This document shows positions 1-12,821 of a stretch of 64,000 nt of DNA, one piece after another (position 1 is the first letter of the stretch; each line of letters begins with the position of its first letter). The notes under the pieces were generated by a model. It was not told where the DNA came from. It made no database searches and was given only the letters and a program-made list of their open reading frames with translations. The DNA is taken from NCBI GenBank assembly GCA_035578905.1, contig JAQJVL010002590.1:26521-90520 (forward strand), read 5' to 3'. The position numbers were made by a program, and so were the translations under genes. This DNA is from Stictocephala bisonia (Eukaryota > Arthropoda > Insecta > Hemiptera > Membracidae).

Positions 1-985
1 CCTTTCGTCGAGAAGGGTGGATGTTTTCCTTGTACGTACTATTTATTTTTATATTTCTCTCAAGCAGGGGCGGATTACTACTGGCCACACTACTGGATAG
101 AATGGCCAGTAAATTTCTCTTTTTACAATTGTTTATATATTTTGTACTATTATGAGAAATAAAATTCATTATTCATTAAAGGCGGGGTGAAGGGGGCGAC
201 CGCCCCCCCCCATCCGCTAAGATGGTTGAAATATTTTTGTGTAACAATAAAAACTAAAATGTATTTGATTAGTGTTTTAGTATATAATTTCAGTCTTTTT
301 AGACAAATATTAATATTATTAGAATATACAATAAGTATTAAATATAGTATTAATGACGTAAGTCATAGAAAGACCATCGCTTCCACTCGCTGCCATCGAT
401 GTAGGATTGCGCGCTGGCGGGGTTGCATCTGGGATCTGAAGGGTCTTGACATGGCGAGAGTACGCTGTGCTGCGGCAGCTACTAAAATCTCTCTGTAGGT
501 TCTTATATTACACAGTTTCATTGTTGAAAATGCTGGTAATTGTTTATGGTCCATATAAATGCATGTTTGTTAAATTTGCAGGACATTACACCATTTTATT
601 TTGACTTGGGTTATTCATATTCAATCAGTAAATAACACTAAACACATTATGAATCATGCAAAGTAAAATAATATAACTTTTAACTATATAAGATGAAAAT
701 GACAAGCTAACTATTATATTAGTTTTGTAAATCCAAGCAAATACAAATGAAGAAAGAACAACAGAAATAATAAACTAACTGTCATAGAAGACAACTACAT
801 AATATTTGTATTTCAGACAGTAAACAATTTAGAGGCTTCAAATTAATTGCTAAAACTAAATAATAATAACATTAGACTAAAAACTATACAATAATTAAAC
901 TATATTTAGTAGCTAAACATCAACTGAAAGTTTTCTTTTTTGTGACTGTTTTGTTTAAAAAGAACAGTGTTTAAACCCATTCTTA
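1..985. other. AT-rich flank, no gene seen
   Basis: I see no convincing coding sequence. The only structured part is a small GC-rich hAT-like fragment at about 66-219, listed separately. The rest, up to the start of the foldback element at 986, is AT-rich and featureless by eye. Confidence 0.6.
66..219. mobile_element. hAT-like MITE fragment
   Basis: The left end begins CAGGGGCGGAT, the style of a hAT terminal repeat. About 140 bases later a run of G, then GCGACCGC, then a run of C and ATCCGC resembles the inner side of the matching right end. The outermost bases of the right end and an 8-bp target duplication are missing, so this is a tentative, end-truncated element with no coding capacity. 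Confidence 0.3.
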
Positions 986-3900
986 TTAAGAGGGCTCTAA
1001 ACTCCCACGCTGAGAAGCGTAAAAACTGCTTTGCGCGGTCCAAAATACTGTCTTCATTTACTGTCGTAAAATTATAAATGAAGTATGTATTTAAAGATAA
1101 AGATATTTTTGACTCGAATCACTTTTTAAAATTTTTGAATTCTCCTTCATTTCGATTTTACAGGTTATTGAAGTTACCCAAATTCAAACTAGTACCAAAA
1201 TAAAACTCGAGCTATTATCGAAATTTTAAAAAGCGATTTTAGTCAGAAATTTATCTAGTTTCACCTTAGTTTTGGTTTAAGATCGATATATTTAAAGCTT
1301 TAGCCGCAATATGGGACCGCGCAATTTCCAGCCTGGTAATTTATTGCTAAAAAATGCCGTGATTCATGAGATCCAAGTGGCGAAACCCGAACTTCTTAGG
1401 CGCGGATGGATTTTACTACTTCATTCATTAAATCTTTCTTCATTTAACTCAACATCGATGGATGTAATGTAGGCCTACGACGACTGATATCAGTATCATT
1501 TAACATAGCCTACTGATTTACTCACTTAGAGTTAGTCTACTTACTTTTGTATGGCTTATTTCGTTTAAAAATGTACGTTCCCATATGGTTCCTGATAAAA
1601 TCTAACCACAAAGTAAAGCATAAAACGTTTATTCGTATTAACAGTGCACTATATTAATTATGGCATGACAAATACTTTAATAATCATTTATATACAACAT
1701 GTCTATGAAAAAAATCATATAAACTACATTAACGAATGTGTACAGTAAAAATATTAATTCAATGATTCCGGTTTGATCAAAGCAATAAGTAATTCTTCTA
1801 AATCACTGTCTCTATTGGTCTTTATTTTATTTTTAAAATATAAAAACAGTAATGTTGACTAGTAACTATTAATTTATTATAGTTCATTAATGTTACGGTA
1901 CAAAAAATGCTAGGTCATTTATTTGTAATTTTGTAAGAAGGTAACTTCAAAGCAAATATTTTCCTTAAAAACGGTAACAAAGACAGAAAAATATGACAAC
2001 CGGGAGACGGGGTGGAGTGTTAATCCTTTTTAGAACTTTTGAAGTCATGGGGCGAGGTAGTGTTTGGGAACGTCGTACCACTCTCGGTGTCTTCCGTTGA
2101 ACAGCCAATGAGAAGACTTAGGACGGTAAAACTTGACATAAGTGATATTTAAACATTGTGCAATGTTAAGAAAAATAATAAAATACGAATTTAATAAAGT
2201 TATCTTATTTAGCATAGTACGTGTTGGTAGATGAATTTAATACAATATTAATATAAACTGAACAAATATTGTGTAATCAGTAAACCAAGTTTACCTTAAT
2301 CGATCACCATAACATTCCTAGCCTACATATTGCACTTATTTTTTATAAATACAGTATAAGTATTATACTGTATGAAATTTGCATTGTGTGACATTCACTT
2401 GTGTATTGAAATAAAATTGTTAAACTATTATTAAATTGCTCAAATAAGATGTTATGCTCGGTTTGGTTTTGTATTAATTTAATGCATTTTCAATTACTTG
2501 AGTATCCATTGATCTAATTGGGTAGCTCGTGATCAACTTGTGGTAGCCACACTGATCAACTTGGGTAGTCATCGAGATGGATTTGGCTAGCACCCGTGAT
2601 CAACACGGCTAACACTAATGATCAACTCGTGTAGTACGCGTATTAAACTTGGCCAATCACCGTCATGGACTTGGCTAGCACTTGTTGGAAAGTAGACCAC
2701 AGGTGCTAACCAACGTAATCACTGGTGATTACACAAATTCAGTTCTTGTAATTTGTGTACTAAGGGTGCTACTCAAAGTAATTATGGGCGGCTACCTAAA
2801 TTGACCGTGTTCTACCTAAGATTATTAGAGGCCCTCCCTAAGTTGATCACAGGTTCTACTCAAGGTAATCACGGGTGGCTTCTCAAGTTGACCACGGGTA
2901 CTACGCAAAGTAATCACAGGTACTATCCGAGTTGACCATGGGTGCTGCCCAAAATAATCACACTAATTACCCTCAAGTTCACCACTGGTGCTACTTAAAG
3001 TAATGACTGATAATACCTAAGTTGACTAAAAGTAATCCCCAATGTAATCACAGGTACTATCTAAGTTGACCACGGATATTACCCAAGGTAATCAGGTGTG
3101 TCTACCCAAATTGACCATGGTTGCTACCAAAGGTAATCATAGATGCTATCGAAGTTGGCCATGGGAGCTACGCACGATAATCACAAATATTGCCCAATAT
3201 GATCACTGGTGCTACCCAAGGTAATCAGAGATACTACCATAGAGGACCAAGAGTACTACACAAGATACTGCCCAAGTTGACCATGGGAGCTACCCAAGTT
3301 AATAAAAGGTACTACTCAAATTGACGACTTATATTACTCGGTAATCAAGTGTGGCCACTCAAGTTGATCACGGGTGCTTTCCCGAGGTAATCACATATTC
3401 TACCAGACAAGACCAGGGGTACTACCTAAGATAATCCAAAGTACTACCCAAGTTGACCACGGGTGCTACTCAAGGTAATCATAGGTACTACCCAAGTTGA
3501 CTACAGGTACTACCCAAGATAATTAGGCGTGGCTACTCAAATTAATTAAGGGTTCTCCCCTAGTGGCTACTCAAGTTGACCATGGGTCCTACCCAAAATA
3601 ATCACAAATACTACCCATGTTAATCACAAGTGGTATCCAAGGTAATAACTGGAACAACCCATGTTGATCACGTTTTGAATCTATGTAACTGTTCTTAAGA
3701 GATCTATTTCTTACAAATAATAGTGACTATAAAATTGACTAAAAAACTCAGCTAACTCATGTATCTGTATATTATAATACTCTGTTTTTTATAATACTCT
3801 GTATTTTATAAAAACTTTCTTTTAAAAATGCTTACTACATTTTTACAAGATATATTTCTAAGTTCAGGTATTATAACACTAACCTAGTAATACGTTATTG

Positions 3901-5337
3901 TAAATAATTCATAAAATGTTTGACAAATCATTTGCCAAATGAATATCTTGCATATATTTACATGAATTGTAATGTTGTATGTATTCAACTAATCTATATA
4001 CATTATATATGACCTTTATCGCTCCGACTCATTATATCACTCGTAGTATTGTTACAGTATTTAGGCATTGCCTTATTTTGATTGTTGGTCATTTTTAACA
4101 GTCGTGTTCAAAAAACAATTGTCATATTTAGTAATTTGTGTAGGCCTATTTGAATAATATTAAATTAATCACTCCTAAAATACTGTGAACTATTTATCAG
4201 TAAAACTAAAATGTTTGAAAAGTAATTGTGTAAGAACTGTTATCGAAGTAAAATAATTAATTTTCTCATGGCAATGGGAAAATTAAGTAAGGTTATAATA
4301 TATTATTTTAATTATAATTGATATCATTAATACGGCTTCGCTTTTCGTCTCTGTCCGTGAAAAGTTTGTTGTAACAAAATGTCTGACTTTTTAAACCAAA
4401 TTGTCCCCGTAGTATTATTTTCATGTATTGTAGTAATTCATTCAGCATACTTCAGAAGCAAATAAAAAAGTGGCCACATTTAAACTATTTTGCAATGATT
4501 GGACATTAGTCTGTTTATGTTGTAATTGCCATAAAACTATGATAGTTTAGGTGAAATCATTTTTATTTTGTTAAATATAATTAATAATTTTTAACAATCA
4601 TAAAATATAAACAAAATTTATAAAACGTAAAATAAATTGTCAGGTAGTATTTTTTACCATTACTTTTTAACGTGTTTTATTTAGTTTTCAGTTAAGCGTA
4701 TCCTTTAATGCTTTAAGCCTATGAGAATTGTTGTGGCGTTCATTTAATATTATTTTGTTTTAATCTTCAACCGAACGAAATAACGAAAAGATACGAAATA
4801 GAAATTTTCTGCAAATTGATGCCTTTTATTAAATATTTAACCAAATAAAAAACCAATATTTAGAGCAAAATTCAACAGCTTTAAGGAATATTTACAAAAA
4901 CCATACTTTGTAAAGTAATTTACTTAGTTTTTAGTAAAGCATACCTTTATGTTTATAGATCAAACTATTCAATTGTTTTTCAATTGTAGAATAAACATAT
5001 GGTAAGCCTATGCCTAACCGTGTTAAATTTTAACCGATTTGAAAATAACTAGATTTTAACAAGAATTATGGTTTTGGAAAACGTTTCAAGTAGAAATTCA
5101 ATATTTTAGACCCCCAATTTTATCTGTGAATAATTTGATTTCGCTGTAAAAAGTCTACTTTTCTAAACAAATATTACTATTTTTACAAAAACATAATGGC
5201 ATAAAAACATGTTGAGAAATAAAATGCAGCAACAGTACCGGTACTGACTGGAAAATTGACAACTAACTGTTGAAAAAACTGGCCTTTCCGCTCAACATAC
5301 GTACATTCAGCATTCAGACAGAGAAGGTCGGGTGTAG
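986..5337 (+). repeat. Left arm of the foldback element
   Basis: This is the uninterrupted arm. It gives the empty-site sequence for the insertion found in the right arm: around 1431-1452 it reads straight through the point where E1 is inserted in the other arm. It carries an internal minisatellite (2515-3672) and otherwise AT-rich sequence with no gene. The short open frame at 2753-2935 is only repeat sequence. Confidence 0.85.
2515..3672. repeat. Degenerate minisatellite in the left arm
   Basis: Dozens of imperfect units of roughly 21-24 bases alternate between GTACTACCCAAGTTGACCAC-like and GGTGCTACCCAAGGTAATCA-like versions. The mirrored copy is at 8037-9190. The array forms part of the 60-residue open frame at 2753-2935, which has no protein character. 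Confidence 0.8.
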
Positions 5338-6372
5338 CGAACTGAGGAGCCGGCACGCGGGAGGGAGGGGTAATTGGGGCTTCCGTTTGAAAATACTACG
5401 AAAACTTACTATACAGGAAATGATTAAAGGAACTATATTGTACTCTGTGCGATGGAGTAAACTTCATTCATCAAAAATATAGAAAAAAGAAAAAATCTGG
5501 ACGTAGTTCCAACTTTCCTCGCCAGTGTCGCATGACTTCTGTATTTTCTTTCTCTTTAGAACCCTCTTAAGATAACAACTTTGGAAAAATATTCTAACAC
5601 TTCTGACTTGACAGTAACAGTTTGGTACCACTTTGCCACCACATTTGTATTAGTGTTGCAAATTTAATCATATATTTAGCCTAATTTCAATTTACTTTTA
5701 CCTATAATTATACTTTTAGTAGTTATGTTGTTATGACTGTTTATCTCCAAATCCCCTTCGCGGGGTGGTTAATACGTGTCACTCCGGACAAAGCACCTGC
5801 ATCACGCACCCACTCACTCAGTCGACAACTACATTCCAGTTAAGTAACATTACTATCACCTGCAGTTCTTTTACTAGTTATGTTAGTGTGACTGTTTATC
5901 TCCAAATCCCCTTCGCGGTGCGGTTGGACATTAATACGTGTCACTCCGGACAAAGCACCTGCACCACGCACCCACTCACTCAGTCGAAAGCTACAGTCCA
6001 GTTAAGTAACACTACCATCACCTGCAGTTCTTTTACTAGTTATGTTGGTGTGACTGTTTATCTCCAAATCCCCTTCGCGGGGTGGTTGGACATTTTAATA
6101 CGTGTCACTCCGGACAAAGCACCTGCATCACGCACCCACTCACTCAGTCGACAACTACAGTCCAGTTACGTAACACTACCATCACCTGCAGTTCTTTTAC
6201 TAGTTATGTTGGTGTGACTGTTTATCTCCAAATCCCCTTCGCGGTGCGGTTGGACATTAATACGTGTCACTCCGGACAAAGCACATGCACCACGCACCCA
6301 CTCACTCAGTCGACAACTACAGTCCAGTTACGTAACACTACCATCACCTGCAGTTCTTTTACTGCAGACTGA
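5338..6372. other. Loop between the foldback arms, with an internal copy of the terminus
   Basis: The first 230 bases continue the left arm to CCCTCTTAA at 5562-5570. Read in reverse this gives TTAAGAGGGTTCTAAA, which matches the outer terminus TTAAGAGGGCTCTAAA in 15 of 16 bases. So 986-5570 has the shape of a complete 4.58-kb element with a 16-bp TIR. It is followed by about 150 bases of spacer and a four-copy tandem repeat that reaches the start of the right arm. Confidence 0.65.
5722..6370 (+). repeat. Tandem repeat, about four units of 156-164 bp
   Basis: The motif ACTGTTTATCTCCAAATCCC begins at 5735, 5891, 6053 and 6217, giving periods of 156, 162 and 164 bases. Units differ by small indels, so the frame drifts. 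Long open frames here repeat the same peptide and are repeat artefacts, not genes. Confidence 0.9.
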
Positions 6373-8036
6373 CTACACCCGACCTCTGTCTGAATGCTGA
6401 ATGTACGTATGTTGAGCGGAAAGGCCAGTTTTTTCAACAGTTGTCAATTTTCCAGTCAGTACCGGTACTGTTGCTGCATTTTATTTCTCAACATGTTTTT
6501 ATGCCATTATGTTTTTGTAAAAATAGTAATATTTGTTTAGAAAAGTAGACTTTTTACAGCGAAATCAAATTATTCACAGATAAAATTGGGGGTCTAAAAT
6601 ATTGAATTTCTACTTGAAACGTTTTCCAAAACCATAATTCTTGTTAAAATCTAGTTATTTTCAAATCGGTTAAAATTTAACACGGTTAGGCATAGGCTTA
6701 CCATATGTTTATTCTACAATTGAAAAACAATTGAATAGTTTGATCTATAAACATAAAGGTATGCTTTACTAAAAACTAAGTAAATTACTTTACAAAGTAT
6801 GGTTTTTGTAAATATTCCTTAAAGCTGTTGAATTTTGCTCTAAATATTGGTTTTTTATTTGGTTAAATATTTAATAAAAGGCATCAATTTGCAGAAAATT
6901 TCTATTTCGTATCTTTTCGTTATTTCGTTCGGTTGAAGATTAAAACAAAATAATATTAAATGAACGCCACAACAATTCTCATAGGCTTAAAGCATTAAAG
7001 GATACGCTTAACTGAAAACTAAATAAAACACGTTAAAAAGTAATGGTAAAAAATACTACCTGACAATTTATTTTACGTTTTATAAATTTTGTTTGTATTT
7101 TATAATTGTTAAAAATTATTAATTATTTTTAACAAAATAAAAATGATTTCACCTAAACTATCATAGTTTTATGGCAATTACAACATAAACAGACTAATGT
7201 CCAATCATTGCAAAATAGTTTAAATGTGGCCACTTTTTTATTTGCTTCTGAAGTATGCTGAATGAATTACTACAATACATGAAAATAATACTACGGGGAC
7301 AATTTGGTTTAAAAAGTCAGACATTTTGTTACAACAAACTTTTCACGGACAGAGACGAAAAGCGAAGCCGTATTAATGATATCAATTATAATTAAAATAA
7401 TATATTATAACCTTACTTAATTTTCCCATTGCCATGAGAAAATTAATTATTTTACTTCGATAACAGTTCTTACACAATTACTTTTCAAACATTTTAGTTT
7501 TACTGATAAATAGTTCACAGTATTTTAGGAGTGATTAATTTAATATTATTCAAATAGGCCTACACAAATTACTAAATATGACAATTGTTTTTTGAACACG
7601 ACTGTTAAAAATGACCAACAATCAAAATAAGGCAATGCCTAAATACTGTAACAATACTACGAGTGATATAATGAGTCGGAGCGATAAAGGTCATATATAA
7701 TGTATATAGATTAGTTGAATACATACAACATTACAATTCATGTAAATATATGCAAGATATTCATTTGGCAAATGATTTGTCAAACATTTTATGAATTATT
7801 TACAATAACGTATTACTAGGTTAGTGTTATAATACCTGAACTTAGAAATATATCTTGTAAAAATGTAGTAAGCATTTTTAAAAGAAAGTTTTTATAAAAT
7901 ACAGAGTATTATAAAAAACAGAGTATTATAATATACAGATACATGAGTTAGCTGAGTTTTTTAGTCAATTTTATAGTCACTATTATTTGTAAGTAATAGA
8001 TCTCTTAAGAACAGTTACATACATTCAAAACGTGAT

Positions 8037-9190
8037 CAACATGGGTTCTTCCAGTTACTACCTTGGATACCACTCGTGATTAACATGGGTAGTATTTGTG
8101 ATTATTTTGGGTAGGACCCATGGTCAACTTGAGTAGCCACTAGGGGAGAACCCTTAATTAATTTGAGTAGCCACGCCTAATTATCTTGGGTAGTACCTGT
8201 AGTCAACTTGGGTAGTACCTATGATTACCTTGAGTAGCACCCGTGGTCAACTTGGGTAGTACTTTGGATTATCTTAGGTAGTACCCCTGGTCTTGTCTGG
8301 TAGAATATGTGATTACCTCGGGAAAGCACCCGTGATCAACTTGAGTGGCCACACTTGATTACCGAGTAATATAAGTCGTCAATTTGAGTAGTACCTTTTA
8401 TTAACTTGGGTAGCTCCCATGGTCAACTTGGGCAGTATCTTGTGTAGTACTCTTGGTCCTCTATGGTAGTATCTCTGATTACCTTGGGTAGCACCAGTGA
8501 TCATATTGGGCAATATTTGTGATTATCGTGCGTAGCTCCCATGGCCAACTTCGATAGCATCTATGATTACCTTTGGTAGCAACCATGGTCAATTTGGGTA
8601 GACACACCTGATTACCTTGGGTAATATCCGTGGTCAACTTAGATAGTACCTGTGATTACATTGGGGATTACTTTTAGTCAACTTAGGTATTATCAGTCAT
8701 TACTTTAAGTAGCACCAGTGGTGAACTTGAGGGTAATTAGTGTGATTATTTTGGGCAGCACCCATGGTCAACTCGGATAGTACCTGTGATTACTTTGCGT
8801 AGTACCCGTGGTCAACTTGAGAAGCCACCCGTGATTACCTTGAGTAGAACCTGTGATCAACTTAGGTAGGGCCTCTAATAATCTTAGGTAGAACACGGTC
8901 AATTTAGGTAGCCGCCCATAATTACTTTGAGTAGCACCCTTAGTACACAAATTACAAGAACTGAATTTGTGTAATCACCAGTGATTACGTTGGTTAGCAC
9001 CTGTGGTCTACTTTCCAACAAGTGCTAGCCAAGTCCATGACGGTGATTGGCCAAGTTTAATACGCGTACTACACGAGTTGATCATTAGTGTTAGCCGTGT
9101 TGATCACGGGTGCTAGCCAAGTCCATCTCGATGACTACCCAAGTTGATCAGTGTGGCTGCCACAAGTTGATCACGAGCTACCTAATTAGA
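8037..9190. repeat. Degenerate minisatellite in the right arm
   Basis: Mirror image of the array at 2515-3672, made of the same roughly 21-24 base units. The minus-strand open frame at 8768-8950 encodes the same 60 residues as 2753-2935, showing local near-identity of the arms. Confidence 0.8.
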
Positions 9191-10253
9191 TCAATGGATA
9201 CTCAAGTAATTGAAAATGCATTAAATTAATACAAAACCAAACCGAGCAGAACATCTTATTTGAGCAATTTAATAATAGTTTAACAATTTTATTTCAATAC
9301 ACAAGTGAATGTCACACAATGCAAATTTCATACAGTATAATACTTATACTGTATTTATAAAAAATAAGTGCAATATGTAGGCTAGGAATGTTATGGTGAT
9401 CGATTAAGGTAAACTTGGTTTACTGATTACACAATATTTGTTCAGTTTATATTAATATTGTATTAAATTCATCTACCAACACGTACTATGCTAAATAAGA
9501 TAACTTTATTAAATTCGTATTTTATTATTTTTCTTCACATTGCACAATGTTTAAATATCACTTATGTCAAGTTTTACCGTCCTGAGTCTTCTCATTGGCT
9601 GTTCAACGGAAGACACCGAGAGTGGTACGACGTTCCCAAACACTACCTCGCCCCATGACTTCAAAAGTTCTAAAAAGGATTAACACTCCACCCCGTCTCC
9701 CGGCTGTCATATTTTTCTGTCTTTGTTACCGTTTATGGAAAATATTTGCTTTGAAGTTACCTTCTTACAAAATTACAAATAAATGACCTAGCATTTTTTG
9801 TACCGTAACATTAATGAACTATAATAAATTAATAGTTACTAGTCAACATTACTGTTTTTATATTTTAAAAATAAAATAAAGACCAATAGAGACAGTGATT
9901 TAGAAGAATTACTTATTGCTTTGATCAAACCGGAATCATTGAATTAATATTTTACTGTACACATTCGTTAATGTAGTTTATATGATTTATTTCATAGACA
10001 TGTTGTATATAAATTATTATTAAAGTATTTGTCATGCCATAATAAATATAGTGCACTGTCAATCCGAATAAACGTTTTATGCTTTACTTTGTGGTTAGAT
10101 TTTATCAGGAACCATATGGGAACGCACATTTTTAAACGAAATAAGCCATACAAAAGTAAGTAGACTAACTCTAAGTGAGTAAATCAGTATGTTAAATGAT
10201 ACTGATATCAGTCGTCGTAGGCCTACATTGCATCCATCGATGTTGAGTTAAAA

Positions 10254-10659
10254 GAATGGCTCCCGCCAAAAACGTTGTTAACGCCAAGAAATCTAAATCG
10301 GCCTTTTCCAAGCAGAAACGTTTGGAACGACATTCCAGATCTAGTGCTGGTATTTCAGAGTTAAGAAAATTCGGTAGGCATCACTGGGCCCGGCAAATTC
10401 CCGCCATTTCCAGCCCTCTCGCTGCAAAAACGTTTTTAGTTCCAAAGCAAGGCTTCTCCAGGTAGTACAGTACGCTTACACCTTCTGACAAAGATAGACT
10501 GAATAGTCTGAATAGGAGCACGAGGCGGAAGATTAACATCGACCAATGGAAGAGTAATGTTCATAAAGGACGTAGGAACTCTGGACAACCATATATGGGA
10601 CACAAAAACCGACCTAAACCAGGAAAGCTTCCTCCAAACGAGGTGAGTGCAAAAACGTT
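10254..10659. promoter_or_regulatory. E1 left TIR and subterminal motif array
   Basis: AAAAACGTT occurs at 10268-10276 (inside the TIR), 10426-10434 and 10651-10659. The matching right-end copies are at 12822, 12889 and 13090. Repeated short subterminal motifs often bind transposase. The first ATG of the gene (10256) lies inside the TIR, so the TIR is also the 5' coding end. A transposase-binding role is inference. Confidence 0.55.
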
Positions 10660-10978
10660 ACATGCGACACTGCAGTAGGCCTATACCTATACTGTGGTCT
10701 TATAATTTTATGTTCGCTTAAGTTTGTAAGGTTAAAAATGTATTTAAATAATGCCGATAAAAATTCATTTAAATACTAATAAATATTTTATTTAAACACT
10801 TGAAAAAACTTTAAATAAAAAGCTTAAAACGAATAATAACGAAAATAAAATGTTAGCCTACTATTAGTTCTGTGCATAATTTTTTTACTTTCATTATTAT
10901 GAAATTTAATAAAGTCTACGAATTTAACACCTGTGTCATTGTTTGCAGGAAAGAGTCTGCAAGTGTCAGTTTAACTGT

Positions 10979-11042
10979 GACATACAAGATATGTTCAATT
11001 CAAACTTGAAGACATACAATATATGTTCAAAAACCTTTATGA
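10979..11042 (+). repeat. 32-base tandem duplication that shifts the E1 frame
   Basis: GACATACAAGATATGTTCAA (10979) recurs as GACATACAATATATGTTCAA (11011), a period of 32. Removing one copy restores a continuous frame from the cysteine motif into the block starting at 11023. This is a clear small mutation in an otherwise alignable gene. Confidence 0.8.
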
Positions 11043-11809
11043 GAGAGACTACAATACTGGCCAAACTACATACCTAGCAGAATCCTGTGTGCAGATTGGT
11101 GAGATAATTCAACATAGAGTAGGCCCAGATATTTCTAAGCGCCAGTGTACTATAAAATACTACTTAAAAGATAACGGTTCTCCAGTCAGGGTATGCCAAA
11201 AATTTCTTTGTCATGTTTACCAAATAACTCCACGTAGAGTTCAAATGCTGGTAGAAAAGCTAAAGTTTAACAAACCTTTGTTTGATGGTCGTGGCGCTCA
11301 TGCTAACAGGCCTAACAGGGTCCCAGACACTACAAAAGACCTTATAATCAAGCACATTAATGCTTTTCCGTTACAAGAGAACCATTACTCTAGACACGAA
11401 AGTAAAAAAAGGTGACTACATGCTGATCTAAGTGTTGAAAAGATGTGGAATCTTTTTAAAAAGAAATACCCTGATATCAAATGTGGTTTGCACTTTTACA
11501 GGGATATTTTTAATACACAATTCAATCTTAGATTCGGGCTTCCACGGTCAGATACGTGTGAGATGTGTGACAGCTTATACATCAAGATGAGATCGACAAA
11601 CGATCCTAGTGTTCTGAAACAACTAGAAATTGGGACCAAAATTCATCACTCCAAAGATGAGAGTGGCTATAAATCATTGGACCAAGACTCCAAATTAGCA
11701 GAACAAAACAAACATGACACCATTGTCATTTGCGTTGACCTTCAGCAAGTTCTTTATTGCCCCACTTTAACTCATGGTAACGTATTTTATCAAAGGCAGT
11801 TATCATGTT

Positions 11810-11993
11810 ATTTTATTTATTTTTATTTATTCATAAGACGCCGATCGTCAAGATATGGGCGAATATGGATTTCGAATGAGTGTGATGAGTGTAGATGTGC
11901 GAATGTACATCATTGTTACAAACTAAGGCCGACTATTCCTTAGAAAGTGTCATTAATTAATAGCCCAATGACAAATGAACAGCCGGTGATTAT
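11810..11993 (-). mobile_element. SINE copy (5'-truncated) inside E1
   Basis: Reverse complement of the 3' two-thirds of the tRNA-derived SINE at 26371-26643, including the tail, here a TTTATTTATTTTTATTTATT run on the left. It interrupts the E1 gene between LSCY and CLWDET, so it arrived after E1 was in place. Confidence 0.8.
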
Positions 11994-12821
11994 CAGCCAC
12001 TATGTGCCTTTGGGACGAAACAAAAGGAAAATGAGGTTCAGCTGAAGTTGCATCTGCTATCCTTTTATTTTTAACTCTTAATTTCCAACCACTGGTTGAA
12101 AACAAAAAACGCAATTTGATAATGTGGTCTGACCGTTGTGTAGGGCAGAACAACAATTAAAAATGGTGGCTCTCATGCAACACTTAGTTGTGAACAACTA
12201 TTTCACAACTGTTGAACAAAAATTTTGACCACTGGGCATAGCTTTTTGCCTTGCGATAGGGAGTTTGCCTTAATCGAGCGGAAGAAAAAGGCTGCAATGG
12301 TGTATGTACCCCATCAGTGGGTAGAGGTTATTGCAAACGCTGCTACTAAGTTTGAAGTCATGTTAATGGCCACTGAAGACATCAAAGACCTATCTATTGT
12401 TGAGCGGTCCTTGAACAAAAGAGGTTTTCGAATTACTCAATACGTGTGGATCAAGATTATGCACGATGACCCAACTACCTTGCAAGCTAGGACTTCACAC
12501 AATATCTTGCAACAATGGACAAGCCACTGCATTGCAAAGAAGATGAGATGGAGGAGTAAACTTAACCTTCTACCAGTAAAAGTTGCTCAACTCCCCAGGC
12601 TGTATTAGGGGTCTCTTCCTATCCAACCGGCAAAGAAAAATGATCTCATGTCGATGATGCCTTACATTCCAGAGGAGTTCCGGCCTTTCTACGAAACAAT
12701 TACGAATTACTACTGAAGGCTAATTTGTATCTTATAACTTGTTTCATTTTACTGTTTAGAACATGTTTAAAGCTTGTAATAAAACAAATTACGTATTTAA
12801 ATCATTTACGTGTTTTAATGC

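Larger units (their letters stand above)
10256..12716 (+). pseudogene. Broken transposase-like gene of E1 (DUF7869-like)
   Basis: Exon 1 starts at an ATG inside the TIR, encodes a basic N-terminus (many K and R) and runs to a donor at 10643 (GAG|GTGAGT), with a TAG stop at 10463. The acceptor is at 10948 (TTTGCAG). Exon 2 starts with a cysteine motif (VCKCQFNC). Conserved blocks follow: VRVCQKFL, LRFGLPRSDTCEMC, CVDLQQV, then MWSDRCVGQNNN and GHSFLPCDREFALIERKK. The spaced acidic residues suggest an RNase H-like catalytic core; this is inference. The C-terminus ends FRPFYETITNYY. Breaks: a TAG stop at 10463, a 32-base tandem duplication at 10979-11042, a TGA at 11413, a SINE insertion at about 11810-11993, a TGA where the family probably has arginine (after it, GSAEVAS), and a TAG at 12606. 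I recall relatives being labelled DUF7869 but could not check. Confidence 0.75.

Noticed and set aside
2753..2935. 60-codon open frame, identical at 8768-8950 on the other strand
   Set aside because: It is mirrored because of the inverted repeat and made of minisatellite units; the peptide is repetitive and has no domain.
5765..6372. Two overlapping open frames with repeated peptides
   Set aside because: They are translations of the 156-164-base tandem repeat and shift frame between units.
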